Origin: Pseudotabrizicola algicola | GTDB taxonomy: Bacteria; Pseudomonadota; Alphaproteobacteria; Rhodobacterales; Rhodobacteraceae | Direction: 5' to 3' | Length of the DNA stretch: 64,000 nucleotides | NCBI RefSeq assembly: GCF_010915705.1 | Contig: NZ_JAAIKE010000009.1 | Span: forward strand, 16,988-80,987 | Shown here: positions 24,916-34,505 of the stretch, one piece after another | How positions within the stretch are numbered: the stretch's first letter is position 1 | How the letters are laid out: each line of letters starts with the position of its first letter | Translations under genes and position numbers: made by a program | The notes under the pieces: model-generated | Told to the model about the DNA's origin: nothing | The model's input: the letters and a program-made list of their open reading frames with translations, nothing else | The model's database searches: none

Positions 24916-25346
24916 CAGCCGCCGATCCTGCCCGCGTCATCTCCGCTGCTCGGTCCTGGCTCGGCACACCCTATCACGATCAGGCCAGCCTGCGCGGAGT
25001 CGGCTGCGATTGCCTCGGCCTCGCGCGCGGGGTCTGGCGCGAGGTCGTCGGGCCGGAGCCGTTCCCGATCCCGCCCTATAGCCGGGATTGGGGCGAGACC
25101 GGGCCGCGCGAGGTGCTGGCGGACGGGGCGCGGCGGATGATGCCGGAGATCGCACCCGCAGATGCGCCGCCCGGCGCGCTGGTCCTGTTCCGTATGGTGC
25201 CGCGCGCCATCGCCAAGCATGTCGGTATCCTGACCGTCCCCGACACCTTCCTGCACGCCTATGAACGCCTCGGCGTGATCGAGGAACCGCTGACACCCGC
25301 ATGGCGGCGGCGCATCGCCTTCGCCTTCCTCTTCCCTGCACGTTGA
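24912..25346 (+). CDS. NlpC/P60 cell-wall peptidase of the tail (GTA g14-like)
   Basis: The 144-aa protein has the NlpC/P60 catalytic pattern: ARSWLGTPYHDQASLRGVGC with nucleophile Cys in GCDCLG, and His in AKHVGI. TIGR02219-type proteins are carried on the tail tip and cut peptidoglycan peptides during DNA injection. It starts with GTG at 24912 overlapping the DUF2163 stop. Confidence 0.87.
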   Translation: MTAADPARVISAARSWLGTPYHDQASLRGVGCDCLGLARGVWREVVGPEPFPIPPYSRDWGETGPREVLADGARRMMPEIAPADAPPGALVLFRMVPRAIAKHVGILTVPDTFLHAYERLGVIEEPLTPAWRRRIAFAFLFPAR

Positions 25347-25355
25347 GATTTTCAA

Positions 25356-28300
25356 ATGGCCACGCTCGTCCTCGGCGCTGTCGGGTCCGCCATCGGCGGG
25401 GCCTTTGGCGGCGCGATCCTCGGGTTCTCTGGCGCCGCCATCGGTGGCTTCATCGGCTCGACCATCGGCTCGGTGGTCGACAGCTGGATCGTGTCCTCGC
25501 TGGCCCCGGCGCAGAAGATCGAGGGCCAACGCCTCGACAGTCTGCGGATCACATCCGCGACCGAAGGGGCCGTGATTCCGCGCCTCTACGGCCGCATGCG
25601 CATCGGCGGCAACATCGTCTGGGCCACCGATTTCCGCGAGGAGACGAAGACCACGACGCAAGGCGGTGGCAAGGGCGGCGGGGGCGGCAAGGTCCGGACC
25701 ACCGAGTATCTGTACTATGCATCCTTCGCGGTCGCCCTCTGCGAAGGCCCGATCACCGGTATCGGCCGCGTCTGGGCCGACGGCAAGCCGCTCGACATGA
25801 CCGGCATCACCTGGCGCTGGTATCCGGGGAACGAAACCCAGACCGCCGACCCGTTCATCGCTGCGAAGATGGGGGCGGCCAGCACCCCGGCCTATCGCGG
25901 CACGGCCTATGTCGTCTTTGAAGAACTGGCGCTTTCCACCTACGGCAACCGCCTGCCGCAGCTCAGTTTCGAGGTATTCCGGCCTCTGGCTGATCCGGAC
26001 ACCGCCGAGGGGCTGGTGAAGGCGGTGACCATGATCCCGGCCTCGGGCGAGTTCACCTACGCGACCGCCCCGGTCAAGAAATCCACCGGCGCTGGCGGCG
26101 CGACCGTGGCCGAGAACCTGAACGCAATCGCCGACACCGCTGACATTGTCGTGGCCCTCGATCGGCTGCAGGCGATGGCCCCGGCAGTGGAAAGCGTCAG
26201 CCTCGTCGTGGCCTGGTTTGGCGATGATCTGCGCGCCGGAAACTGCAAGGTGCGGCCGGGCGTCGAGGTTGCGGCAAAGACCACGACACCGTCGGCATGG
26301 GTCGTGAATGGCGTCAACCGTGCAGACGCGTTTCTGGTCAGCCGAGATGCCGAGGATCGTCCGGTCTACGGCGGCACCCCTTCGGACTTCGCGGTGGTGC
26401 AGGCCATCCAGGAGATGAAGGCGCGCGGCTTGCGGGTCACCTTCTATCCGTTCCTGCTGCTTGACGTGCCGCCCGGCAACACCAAGCCCAATCCTTACAG
26501 CGCCAATGCCGCTGCCTTGGGCCAGCCGACATTCCCCTGGCGGGGGCGGATCACCTGTTCCCCGGCTGCGGGTTTTGCAGGGTCGGTGGACAAGACCGCC
26601 GCAGCCGCCACGCAGGTGTCGGCACTGTTCGGCACAGCGGCGCCCGCGAACTTCAGCGTGTCAGGCACCAATGTCAGCTGGACCGGGCCGGTCGGGGAAT
26701 GGTCGCTGCGCCGGATGATCCTGCACTACGCGCATCTGTGCAAAGCGGCCGGGGGCGTCGATGCCTTCCTGATCGGCTCCGAAATGCCCGGCCTCACCAC
26801 AATCCGGTCGGGTGCCAGCAGCTATCCCGCCGTCACCGCCTTCAAATCCCTCGCGGCAGATGTGCGCGCGATCCTCGGCGCGGGTTCCAGGATCGGCTAT
26901 GCCGCCGACTGGTCGGAATACTTCGGCCACCACCCTGCAGATGGCAGCGGCGATGTGTTCTTCCACCTCGATCCGCTCTGGTCGGATGCCAACATCGACT
27001 TCATCGGCATCGACAACTACATGCCGCTGTCGGACTGGCGCGACGGCTTCGACCATGCTGATGCCCTCGAGGACTGGTCCGCGATCCATGATCGCGGCTA
27101 TCTGCAGGCCAACATCGCGGGCGGCGAGGGTTTCGACTGGGTCTACGCCTCGGCCGCGGATCGGTCGGCGCAGATCCGCACTCCGATCACCGATGGCGGC
27201 GCTGGCAAACCGTGGGTCTTCCGCTACAAGGATCTGCGCGCCTGGTGGTCGAACCCGCATTTCAACCGGCCGGGCGGGGTCGAGAGCGGCACGCCGACCG
27301 CATGGGTGCCGCAGTCGAAACCGGTCTGGTTCACGGAACTGGGCTGTCCCGCCATCGACCGAGGCACGAACCAACCGAACGTCTTCTTCGACCCGAAGTC
27401 GTCCGAGAGCTTCACTCCGTACTTCTCGCGCGGCTGGCGTGATGATGCGATCCAGCGCTCCTATCTCGAGGCCAGCAATCTCTGGTGGGGTCAGAGCACG
27501 AACAACCCGGCGTCGTCCATCTACGGCGGCCGGATGGTCCAGGTTCCGGAATGCGCCGCCTGGACCTGGGATGCGCGGCCCTATCCGTTCTTCCCCGAAC
27601 TGACCGGGGTCTGGGCCGACGGCCCGAACTGGCGGCTTGGCCACTGGCTGACCGGACGGCTGGGCGCGGTGTCATTGGCCGCGCTCGTGCGGCACCTCTG
27701 CCTGCGCGCTGGGCTTGCGGAGAACCTGATCGACGTTTCCGGCCTCTGGGGCGCGGTCGAAGGCTATGTGATCGGTTCGCTGGAAAGCCCGCGCGCGTCG
27801 ATCTCCACGCTGGCCCGGCATTTCGGATTCGATGCCATCGAGACCGAGGGCGTGATCCGTTTCGTCATGCGCGGCCGCGCCTCGGTCGCCACGCTGGCCA
27901 TCGACGATCTCGTCGCCAGTCGGGAAGGCGAGGCGTTCGAACTGACGCGCGGCCAGGAGACCGAACTGCCCCAGGCCCTGAAGTGGCAGGTCGCGCGGGC
28001 GGACGAGGATTATGATGCCGCTCTCGTCGAAGCCCGACGCATCACCGTCGACACGACGCGCATCGCCTCCGAAGCCTTCCCCATGGCGATCCCGCCCGAG
28101 GAGGCCGAGCGCCGCTGCCGCCGTGCGCTGATGGAAGCCTGGATCGGACGCGAGAGCGCCACCTTCCGCCTGCCGCCCTCGCGTCTGGCCCTCGATCCGG
28201 CCGACGTCATACAGCTGGGCCATGATGGCCGCGAGGTGGAATACCGGCTCGTCTCGGTCGCCGATGCCGAAGCGCGCGGGATCGAGGCGGTGCGTCAGGA

Positions 28301-29327
28301 CCGCGCGGCCTATGACCTGCCGCCCGGGGAGCCCCGGCCCGCGAGCCTTGCAAGCCCCGTCGTCTTTGGGACGCCGGAAGTGGTGATGCTCGACCTCCCG
28401 CAGATCACCGAAGACCAGCCCGCGCATCGCCCCCTGATCGCCGCCCATGCCAGCCCTTGGCCGGGTGAGATCGCGGTGTTCCGCAGCGCCTCGACCGATG
28501 GCTTCAACCTCCTGACTACCTTTGGCAGTCGCGCGCGGATTGGCACACTGGCCTTCGATTTCTTTCCGGGGCCGACCTGGCGCTTCGATCAAGGCAATGC
28601 GCTGGTGGTCGATCTTCTGACGGGGACGCTGGAGAGCGTGAGCGATGTCGCCCTATTCGGCGGGGCCAATGCGCTTGCGGTCGAGAGTGCCGCTGGCCAG
28701 TGGGAGATCGTGCAGGCGGGCGCGGCCGAACTGATCGCCCCTGGCCGTTACCGGCTGACCCGGCTCCTGCGCGGCCAGCGCGGAACGGAGAATGCGATGG
28801 GCAACCCGGCCCAGGCCGGAGCGCGGGTCGTGGTGCTGGACGCGGCACTCACCTCTTTGCCCATCGCCGAGGCCGATCTCGGACTGCCGTGGAACTGGCG
28901 GGTTGGCCCGGCCGCGCGTTCTGTCACGGATGACAGCTACGTCGCGCTGGGCTTCACCCCGACCGGGCGCGGCCTTGTCCCATTCGCGCCGGTCCACGTC
29001 GAACAGCCTTGGCGGATCGCGCGAGCCCCAGGCGATCTGACGATCCGCTGGACCCGGCGGTCCCGCGCGCTGGTCGCTGATGCCTGGGAACAGGTCGAGG
29101 TGCCGCTGGCCGAGGACATCGAATCCTACGACGTCCAGATCCTCGACGGGACAACCGTCAAGCGGACGCTGACCTGCACTACGACCTCCGTTCTCTACGC
29201 CGCCACCCAGCAGAGCGCCGATTGGGGTGCACCGCTCGGGCCCGGCCAGACGTTGGCGATCCGCATCTACCAGCTGTCGAACCGCCTCGGCCGCGGCACG
29301 CCTGCCGCGGTCACGATGCAATTCTGA
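25356..29327 (+). CDS. Tail hub/host-specificity protein with TIM-barrel (GTA g15-like)
   Basis: The 1323-aa protein begins with a glycine/alanine-rich hydrophobic stretch (AVGSAIGGAFGGAILGFSG), then a central glycoside-hydrolase-like TIM barrel (FIGIDNYMPLSDWRD, PVWFTELGCPAIDRG, YFSRGWRDDAIQRSYLEA) and a C-terminal phage-tail domain (GRYRLTRLLRGQRGTENAMG). It forms the baseplate hub and probably touches the host surface. GTA g15 homologues have the same order. It is the largest structural gene here. Confidence 0.9.
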   Translation: MATLVLGAVGSAIGGAFGGAILGFSGAAIGGFIGSTIGSVVDSWIVSSLAPAQKIEGQRLDSLRITSATEGAVIPRLYGRMRIGGNIVWATDFREETKTTTQGGGKGGGGGKVRTTEYLYYASFAVALCEGPITGIGRVWADGKPLDMTGITWRWYPGNETQTADPFIAAKMGAASTPAYRGTAYVVFEELALSTYGNRLPQLSFEVFRPLADPDTAEGLVKAVTMIPASGEFTYATAPVKKSTGAGGATVAENLNAIADTADIVVALDRLQAMAPAVESVSLVVAWFGDDLRAGNCKVRPGVEVAAKTTTPSAWVVNGVNRADAFLVSRDAEDRPVYGGTPSDFAVVQAIQEMKARGLRVTFYPFLLLDVPPGNTKPNPYSANAAALGQPTFPWRGRITCSPAAGFAGSVDKTAAAATQVSALFGTAAPANFSVSGTNVSWTGPVGEWSLRRMILHYAHLCKAAGGVDAFLIGSEMPGLTTIRSGASSYPAVTAFKSLAADVRAILGAGSRIGYAADWSEYFGHHPADGSGDVFFHLDPLWSDANIDFIGIDNYMPLSDWRDGFDHADALEDWSAIHDRGYLQANIAGGEGFDWVYASAADRSAQIRTPITDGGAGKPWVFRYKDLRAWWSNPHFNRPGGVESGTPTAWVPQSKPVWFTELGCPAIDRGTNQPNVFFDPKSSESFTPYFSRGWRDDAIQRSYLEASNLWWGQSTNNPASSIYGGRMVQVPECAAWTWDARPYPFFPELTGVWADGPNWRLGHWLTGRLGAVSLAALVRHLCLRAGLAENLIDVSGLWGAVEGYVIGSLESPRASISTLARHFGFDAIETEGVIRFVMRGRASVATLAIDDLVASREGEAFELTRGQETELPQALKWQVARADEDYDAALVEARRITVDTTRIASEAFPMAIPPEEAERRCRRALMEAWIGRESATFRLPPSRLALDPADVIQLGHDGREVEYRLVSVADAEARGIEAVRQDRAAYDLPPGEPRPASLASPVVFGTPEVVMLDLPQITEDQPAHRPLIAAHASPWPGEIAVFRSASTDGFNLLTTFGSRARIGTLAFDFFPGPTWRFDQGNALVVDLLTGTLESVSDVALFGGANALAVESAAGQWEIVQAGAAELIAPGRYRLTRLLRGQRGTENAMGNPAQAGARVVVLDAALTSLPIAEADLGLPWNWRVGPAARSVTDDSYVALGFTPTGRGLVPFAPVHVEQPWRIARAPGDLTIRWTRRSRALVADAWEQVEVPLAEDIESYDVQILDGTTVKRTLTCTTTSVLYAATQQSADWGAPLGPGQTLAIRIYQLSNRLGRGTPAAVTMQF

Positions 29328-29348
29328 TCCCAACCCACGGGAACCCCC

Positions 29349-31271
29349 ATGTCCGACACCACGACCCATCTGGGCCTGCCCTATCTTCTGGCGGCGCAAG
29401 CGCAGAAGCATGTCACCCACAACGAGGCGCTGCGGCTGCTCGATGCCATGGTGCAGCTTTCCGTTCTGGACCGCACGCGCACTGCGCCCCCGGCCAGCCC
29501 GGCCGACGGCAACCGGCACCTCGTGGCCTCCAGCGCAACGGGCCTCTGGGCCGGGTGGGATCTGAACATCGCCTTCTGGATCGACGGCGCATGGGTCAGG
29601 CTGGTTCCGCGCACCGGCTGGTTGGTGTGGGTCGCAGTCGAGGGCCTGTTTCTCGTCTGGACCGGTGCGGCCTGGGAGGTCATGGGCGAGCCGCGCGATG
29701 TGTCGGACGCGGTGTTCAGCCTAGTGAACGATGCGGACCCGACGAAGAAGGCCACTTTCTCGCTGGCGGGGATCAGCGCGGGCACCACGCGGAGTTTCAC
29801 CCTGCCCAACACCTCCTCGGAATTGGCGATCCTCGCAGGCACGCAGACCTTCTCCGGCAACAAGACGTTTTCGGGGACGCTGACGGCATCGGGCACCGTG
29901 ACGGTCTCGGCGGCCACGGCGACCATCGGCACCTCCACCGGCACTGCGACCTACGGGATGGGCACCGGGGCCACGACCACGGGCGTCACCAAAACCGTGA
30001 ACCTCGGCACCGGAGGTGCGTCCGGGTCCACAACGGTCGTCAACATCGGATCGGCCACCGCCGGGGCGGGTGGGACGACGGTGATCAACACGCCCAACGT
30101 CACTTTCGCCAATGCCGTGACGCAGGTCGGCATGCCGCAGGCGAACCTGACCGCGCAGCTTCTGGGCCTCGGCGGGGCGACGGCGGACAGCTACAACCGG
30201 CTGTCGGTCAACACGCCTGCGGTCCTCCTGAACAACGCAGGCACTGGCATCGAGGCGACGGTCAACAAGTCAGCTGCGGGGAACGACGCGGCATTCGCCT
30301 TCAAGACCGGGTTTTCGGCGCGTGCCCTGATCGGCCTTCTCGGCAGCGATGACTTCAGCTTCAAGGTCAGCCCGGACGGATCGGCCTTCTTCGATGCCAT
30401 CAGGATCGACCGCACCAGCGGCCAGGTGGAACTGCCGCAGCCTACGGTCCTGCCGGGACTGGCCGCGGCGCCATCCCCGCCGCCCGCAGGCAAGGCCTCG
30501 TTCTATGCCCGCAACCGCGCCGGGGCGCCGTGGATCGATGTGATGCGCCCCTCGGGGCGGGACTTTCCGCTGCAGCCGCACTTCGGGGTGAACCGGATCG
30601 CCAACTGGGCGCCTTCGACCGGCACGACGATCACCAGTGAAGGTCTGCCCGTCACCTCGGTCGGCACCGTCTCGCACCCGACGCTCGCCGCCACGAACCT
30701 TGCCGCCTCGATGCGCCGCTGGCGATTGACCTCGGCAGCCGTGGCGGACTCTGTCGCCGATCAGCGATCCGCAGGCTGGGCCTGCTGGCGCGGCAATGCG
30801 GCGGGCCTCGGCGGCTGGACTTTCGTCACGCGGATTTCGCTGACGACGCTGCAGGCAACAGGGATGGGGTTCTTCGGGCTTTACGGCTCTACCGCCGCGC
30901 TTGCCACCACCCTGACGCTGGCCGCCGCGGTGAACTGCATCGGCATCGGTTTCCAGCGCGGAACCCATGCAAACTGGCAGCTGGTCCGCAACGACGGCAC
31001 CGGTGCGCCGACCCTGACCGACATGGGCGCGTCCTTCGCCATCGCCACGGGTGGCGTGCTGACGCTCTTCATCGCCGCGCCGCCGAATGGCAGTTCCGTC
31101 TGGGTGCGCGTCTTGGACGAGGTTTCCGGCGCGGTGTTCGAGCAGGAGATCACCGCCGACCTGCCCGCCGCCACACAGTTCCTGTCGCCGCGGCTCTTCC
31201 TCAACACCGGCGCGACCTCCGCCGCCGTCGCCTACGACTGCGCCGGGGTTTATCTGGAAACGGATTTTTGA
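29349..31271 (+). CDS. DUF2793 tail fibre protein
   Basis: The 640-aa protein starts with a DUF2793 domain (about 1-115: THLGLPYLLAAQAQKHVTHN, FWIDGAWVRLVP), then a repetitive Thr/Gly/Ala-rich shaft (about 140-270, with the G-x-T pattern of beta-helical fibres), and a C-terminal globular domain (about 390-640). It is the last gene of the virion operon and likely the receptor-binding fibre. The 126 bp after it, before the convergent zorD, hold no clear terminator. Confidence 0.82.
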   Translation: MSDTTTHLGLPYLLAAQAQKHVTHNEALRLLDAMVQLSVLDRTRTAPPASPADGNRHLVASSATGLWAGWDLNIAFWIDGAWVRLVPRTGWLVWVAVEGLFLVWTGAAWEVMGEPRDVSDAVFSLVNDADPTKKATFSLAGISAGTTRSFTLPNTSSELAILAGTQTFSGNKTFSGTLTASGTVTVSAATATIGTSTGTATYGMGTGATTTGVTKTVNLGTGGASGSTTVVNIGSATAGAGGTTVINTPNVTFANAVTQVGMPQANLTAQLLGLGGATADSYNRLSVNTPAVLLNNAGTGIEATVNKSAAGNDAAFAFKTGFSARALIGLLGSDDFSFKVSPDGSAFFDAIRIDRTSGQVELPQPTVLPGLAAAPSPPPAGKASFYARNRAGAPWIDVMRPSGRDFPLQPHFGVNRIANWAPSTGTTITSEGLPVTSVGTVSHPTLAATNLAASMRRWRLTSAAVADSVADQRSAGWACWRGNAAGLGGWTFVTRISLTTLQATGMGFFGLYGSTAALATTLTLAAAVNCIGIGFQRGTHANWQLVRNDGTGAPTLTDMGASFAIATGGVLTLFIAAPPNGSSVWVRVLDEVSGAVFEQEITADLPAATQFLSPRLFLNTGATSAAVAYDCAGVYLETDF

Positions 31272-31397
31272 GCGGAGTAGCTGAGGATGACGATTTCATC
31301 CCACCGTTTCCGCGCCGATCACGAGCGGGGTGTGGCTTCCAAATGGATATCGTTGGGGCGCGGCGGCATTGGTTCCAACAGAGCCATCTAATCTGGG

Positions 31398-34300
31398 TCA
31401 CGCATATGGAATCGATCCGTCAGGGTTCGATTGTGGCAAAGTCATATCGTCACGCCTGAACATCATAGTCATCGCTGCATGTATGGGATCTCCTGTTTGG
31501 GTTGATGCGCCGTCGGCCAACATCTGTTGAAGTCGGCTTGCATCCTCCTCTGTGTCCCCCATCGGCCAGAGGGCGGAGCTGGCCAGCCGCCGTTTCCGGG
31601 TCATCAGGGAATGTAGCAGGCAGTCAAAGGAGTTGTGCTGATACCCGGGATGGATCGCCATCGGGACGTGCACGGTGACCGGACGGGTCTGACCGATCCG
31701 ATGAACCCGGTCATTGCACTGTTCCTCGACGGCCGGGTTCCACCAACGCGAGAGGTGGATTACATGCGTGGCCGCGGTTAGGGTCAGACCGGTCCCTGCC
31801 GCCTTTGGTCCAAGCACAAGCACCTCAAACCCCTCATCACGCTTGAGGTGGCGCTGGAACCGGGTGACGATCTCCTGACGCCGCGGGATCGGGGTGCTAC
31901 CGTTGATGAGGTCGACGCGGGGCAGCCGGAACTCCCGCTTCACCAGCTCGATGAACCGGTGCTGCATCTTGATGTGCTCGATGAAGACGAGCGCGCGTTC
32001 CCCCCGGTCCCGGACCCCGCGGAGGATGTCGATCGAGGCCTGCAGCCGGGCGGACATCGCCACATAGGCTGCGTCCTCTGCGGCGGCTTCCGCATTCGGG
32101 TGGACGGAGACGGACCGGATGTGGTGCAGCATCTTGAGTGCGGCCCCCCGAGTCCCGGAGGAGAGCTTGCGCCGGGCCTCCTCATAGGTGGCTGCCTGGA
32201 CTTCCGGCATGAGGCGCGGGTGAATACGCCGCCCTTTGGCGGGCAGGTCCTTCGCGACCTCCTCCTTAAGTCGGCGTAGCGCCACGGGTGGCAGCCCGTC
32301 CTGCGGCTCAAACACGAGCGAGTAGAGCTCCCGCATGTTCCCCTCGGCCGCCTCCCCGAACCGGGCTCGGAAGTCCGACAGGGACCCTAGGCGGCCCGGC
32401 GTGATCTGCTCCATGATCGCCCAGAGGTCGACGGTGCTGTTCTCGATCGGCGTCCCGGTCAGCCCGATCCGGAAGTCCGCGTTCAACGCCATCGCCGCTT
32501 TGGCGCTTAGCGTGGTCGGGTTCTTTACGTTCTGGATCTCGTCGAACACAGCGGTCGAGAAGGGGATTTTCGCTAGGGAATGCTGGTAGTTCGTCAAGGT
32601 GGTGTAGGTGGTCAGAACCCAGTAGCGGTGACCCCGCCCCTCCGCGATCGCCTCATGAAGGTCCGAGAGGTCAAGGATCGCGTTCCCGCTCTCCGTCTCG
32701 ACCCCCTGCGGTCCCGGCTTCTTCTTCCCGCCAAGCGCGGACCCGTAGAGCCGGATCACGTTGCCGAGCGCGGGCGCCCGGAGATGCTTGTCGACCTCCA
32801 GCTCCCAGTTCTCAAGAAGCGAGGTGGGAGCGACGACAAGGACCGGTCCGGTCCGGCCTCCTTCAGCGCGCGTCATGTTCTCCTTCATCCAGGCGAGGAA
32901 GGCGATCGCTTGCAGGGTCTTGCCGAGCCCCTGCTCATCAGCGTTAAGGACCCCGGGCATTCCGGCAGCCCAAGCGTCCAGCTTCCAGCGGAAGCTGTCC
33001 AGTTGGTGCCCCTTCAGATCCGCCTGAACGACCTCAGGCAGGCTGTCCGGAGCGAGTCTGGTGCGCGGCTTGACACGCGCCGCCCATCTCAGCTCCGACA
33101 GGTTGTCGGCCGTGTCCACAATGATCGGACCAACCTGCTGCTCAACGGGCTCGTCTGGTCCCAGAACCGGATCGGCCTCACCGCGCCCTTTCAGCGTCTC
33201 GAGACGCTGCTCGAGCGCCACCCGAGTGGTCTGGGTGGCAGGGATCTCCGCGCCACCGACATCGACGGTTGGGGCGCCGACCGCCATAGCCCGCTCCACC
33301 TCGCCGATCAGCTGCTCAACCTGATCCGGAGGCATCGCCTCGATCCTCTGCGCCGCCGCGCCGGTGAACGCTTCCGGGAGCCAGGTGGTCCCGGAGCCGG
33401 TGATCTGGATTTCTGGCTTCGCATAGACCGTGATCCCAATCACCCGATCGGAGTATTCGGAATACTCGACCGTTTCCACGAAGGCGGGCTCGGCCGCCTT
33501 CTCGATCAGCTCCTGCTCCGCGGCTGGCGAGAGCCCCTCAAGGCGCCCTTTCGAGCGCAGGTGCTCGGTTACAGCGTCGGTGATCCTCTGGCGCGGGTTG
33601 CGCATGAAGGCGGCGCGGGTGACCGGGTCCGCCTGCTGCATCTCCGTCATCACCTTCAGGACCGGGGCCGCAGACGGATCCACCACCAGGTAGTTTTGCG
33701 CCCCGAGCTTGTAGGCGGGCCGTGCACCGCGCGAGAAGGCGAGGTTCTGGAACGTGTCCAGCCGGCCCCCGTTCAGCTCCGCCTCACGCTCGCTGATCGG
33801 TGCCCCCTCGCTGGCCGCGGTATCGACCGCCTCCCCGGAGAACGGAATGATCGCGAACTGGTCATCCCCCTTCGGACTGATAGAGAACCGGTCCGTCAGG
33901 GTCACCTCGAGCCCGGACAGGAAGTCCGTCATCCCCAACCGGGCCTCCGCGTCCTTCCCGCTCATCCGGACACCCGGCTCCAGCGCGCGGCGGAACCGGG
34001 CCAGCGCCTCCCAGTGCGCATCTAGATCAGACCCGGACTGGAACCGATCCGCCACCTCGAGCGCGTCCAGCATCCAGCGCGGCAGCCGGCGCAGCCCGTC
34101 CGAGCCCGTTCCGGACGTCTGGGCGATCGCCCCGGTCCGCTGCACGAGCTCGCGCCGACCGGCCCGGACCCACTCATGGGTCAGCCGGAACTCCGGCGAG
34201 CCGAGGAGGCCGGACACGTCCGTCCTAAGGGTGAGGTCGATCAGCGGCGGGAGCCCGAGCGCCTCCGCCGTTTCCGAGGAGAGTCCGCCGAGGGTGCGGT

Positions 34301-34505
34301 GGGTCATGCGGATCCGGCTTCCGCCGATCTCCACCTCGTCCCCCGCCTCCTCGGCGGTCGACCTCAGGTCCGCGAGGGCGAAGCTGAGGTGCTGATCATG
34401 GTCGATGATCTGGTCCGACGGGCGCGACAACAGTCGGTTGAGCAGGGTCTGCCTGGACCGGAAATCCAGGGTCACCCCATCCGTGTCGTAGGAGAGCTGG
34501 ATCAT
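31398..34505 (-). CDS. zorD: Zorya type I helicase/nuclease ZorD
   Basis: The 1035-aa protein has a SNF2-type SF2 helicase in its C-terminal half: LNADEQGLGKTLQAIAFLAW (motif I), VVAPTSLLENWELEV (Ia), FDEIQNVKNP (motif II as DEIQ), GLTGTPIENS (III), and AAGTGLTLTAATHVIHLSRW plus DRVHRIGQTRPV (V-VI). The N-terminal half has no domain I recognise, as expected for ZorD. In type I Zorya, ZorD is the effector that degrades invading DNA after ZorAB activation. It overlaps zorC by 4 nt (ATGA), and is last in the operon. Confidence 0.88.
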   Translation of the reverse strand: MIQLSYDTDGVTLDFRSRQTLLNRLLSRPSDQIIDHDQHLSFALADLRSTAEEAGDEVEIGGSRIRMTHRTLGGLSSETAEALGLPPLIDLTLRTDVSGLLGSPEFRLTHEWVRAGRRELVQRTGAIAQTSGTGSDGLRRLPRWMLDALEVADRFQSGSDLDAHWEALARFRRALEPGVRMSGKDAEARLGMTDFLSGLEVTLTDRFSISPKGDDQFAIIPFSGEAVDTAASEGAPISEREAELNGGRLDTFQNLAFSRGARPAYKLGAQNYLVVDPSAAPVLKVMTEMQQADPVTRAAFMRNPRQRITDAVTEHLRSKGRLEGLSPAAEQELIEKAAEPAFVETVEYSEYSDRVIGITVYAKPEIQITGSGTTWLPEAFTGAAAQRIEAMPPDQVEQLIGEVERAMAVGAPTVDVGGAEIPATQTTRVALEQRLETLKGRGEADPVLGPDEPVEQQVGPIIVDTADNLSELRWAARVKPRTRLAPDSLPEVVQADLKGHQLDSFRWKLDAWAAGMPGVLNADEQGLGKTLQAIAFLAWMKENMTRAEGGRTGPVLVVAPTSLLENWELEVDKHLRAPALGNVIRLYGSALGGKKKPGPQGVETESGNAILDLSDLHEAIAEGRGHRYWVLTTYTTLTNYQHSLAKIPFSTAVFDEIQNVKNPTTLSAKAAMALNADFRIGLTGTPIENSTVDLWAIMEQITPGRLGSLSDFRARFGEAAEGNMRELYSLVFEPQDGLPPVALRRLKEEVAKDLPAKGRRIHPRLMPEVQAATYEEARRKLSSGTRGAALKMLHHIRSVSVHPNAEAAAEDAAYVAMSARLQASIDILRGVRDRGERALVFIEHIKMQHRFIELVKREFRLPRVDLINGSTPIPRRQEIVTRFQRHLKRDEGFEVLVLGPKAAGTGLTLTAATHVIHLSRWWNPAVEEQCNDRVHRIGQTRPVTVHVPMAIHPGYQHNSFDCLLHSLMTRKRRLASSALWPMGDTEEDASRLQQMLADGASTQTGDPIHAAMTMMFRRDDMTLPQSNPDGSIPYA

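Noticed and set aside
32580..34025. 481-codon plus-strand frame inside zorD
   Set aside because: It is the antisense shadow of the helicase gene, with arginine-rich composition and no motifs.
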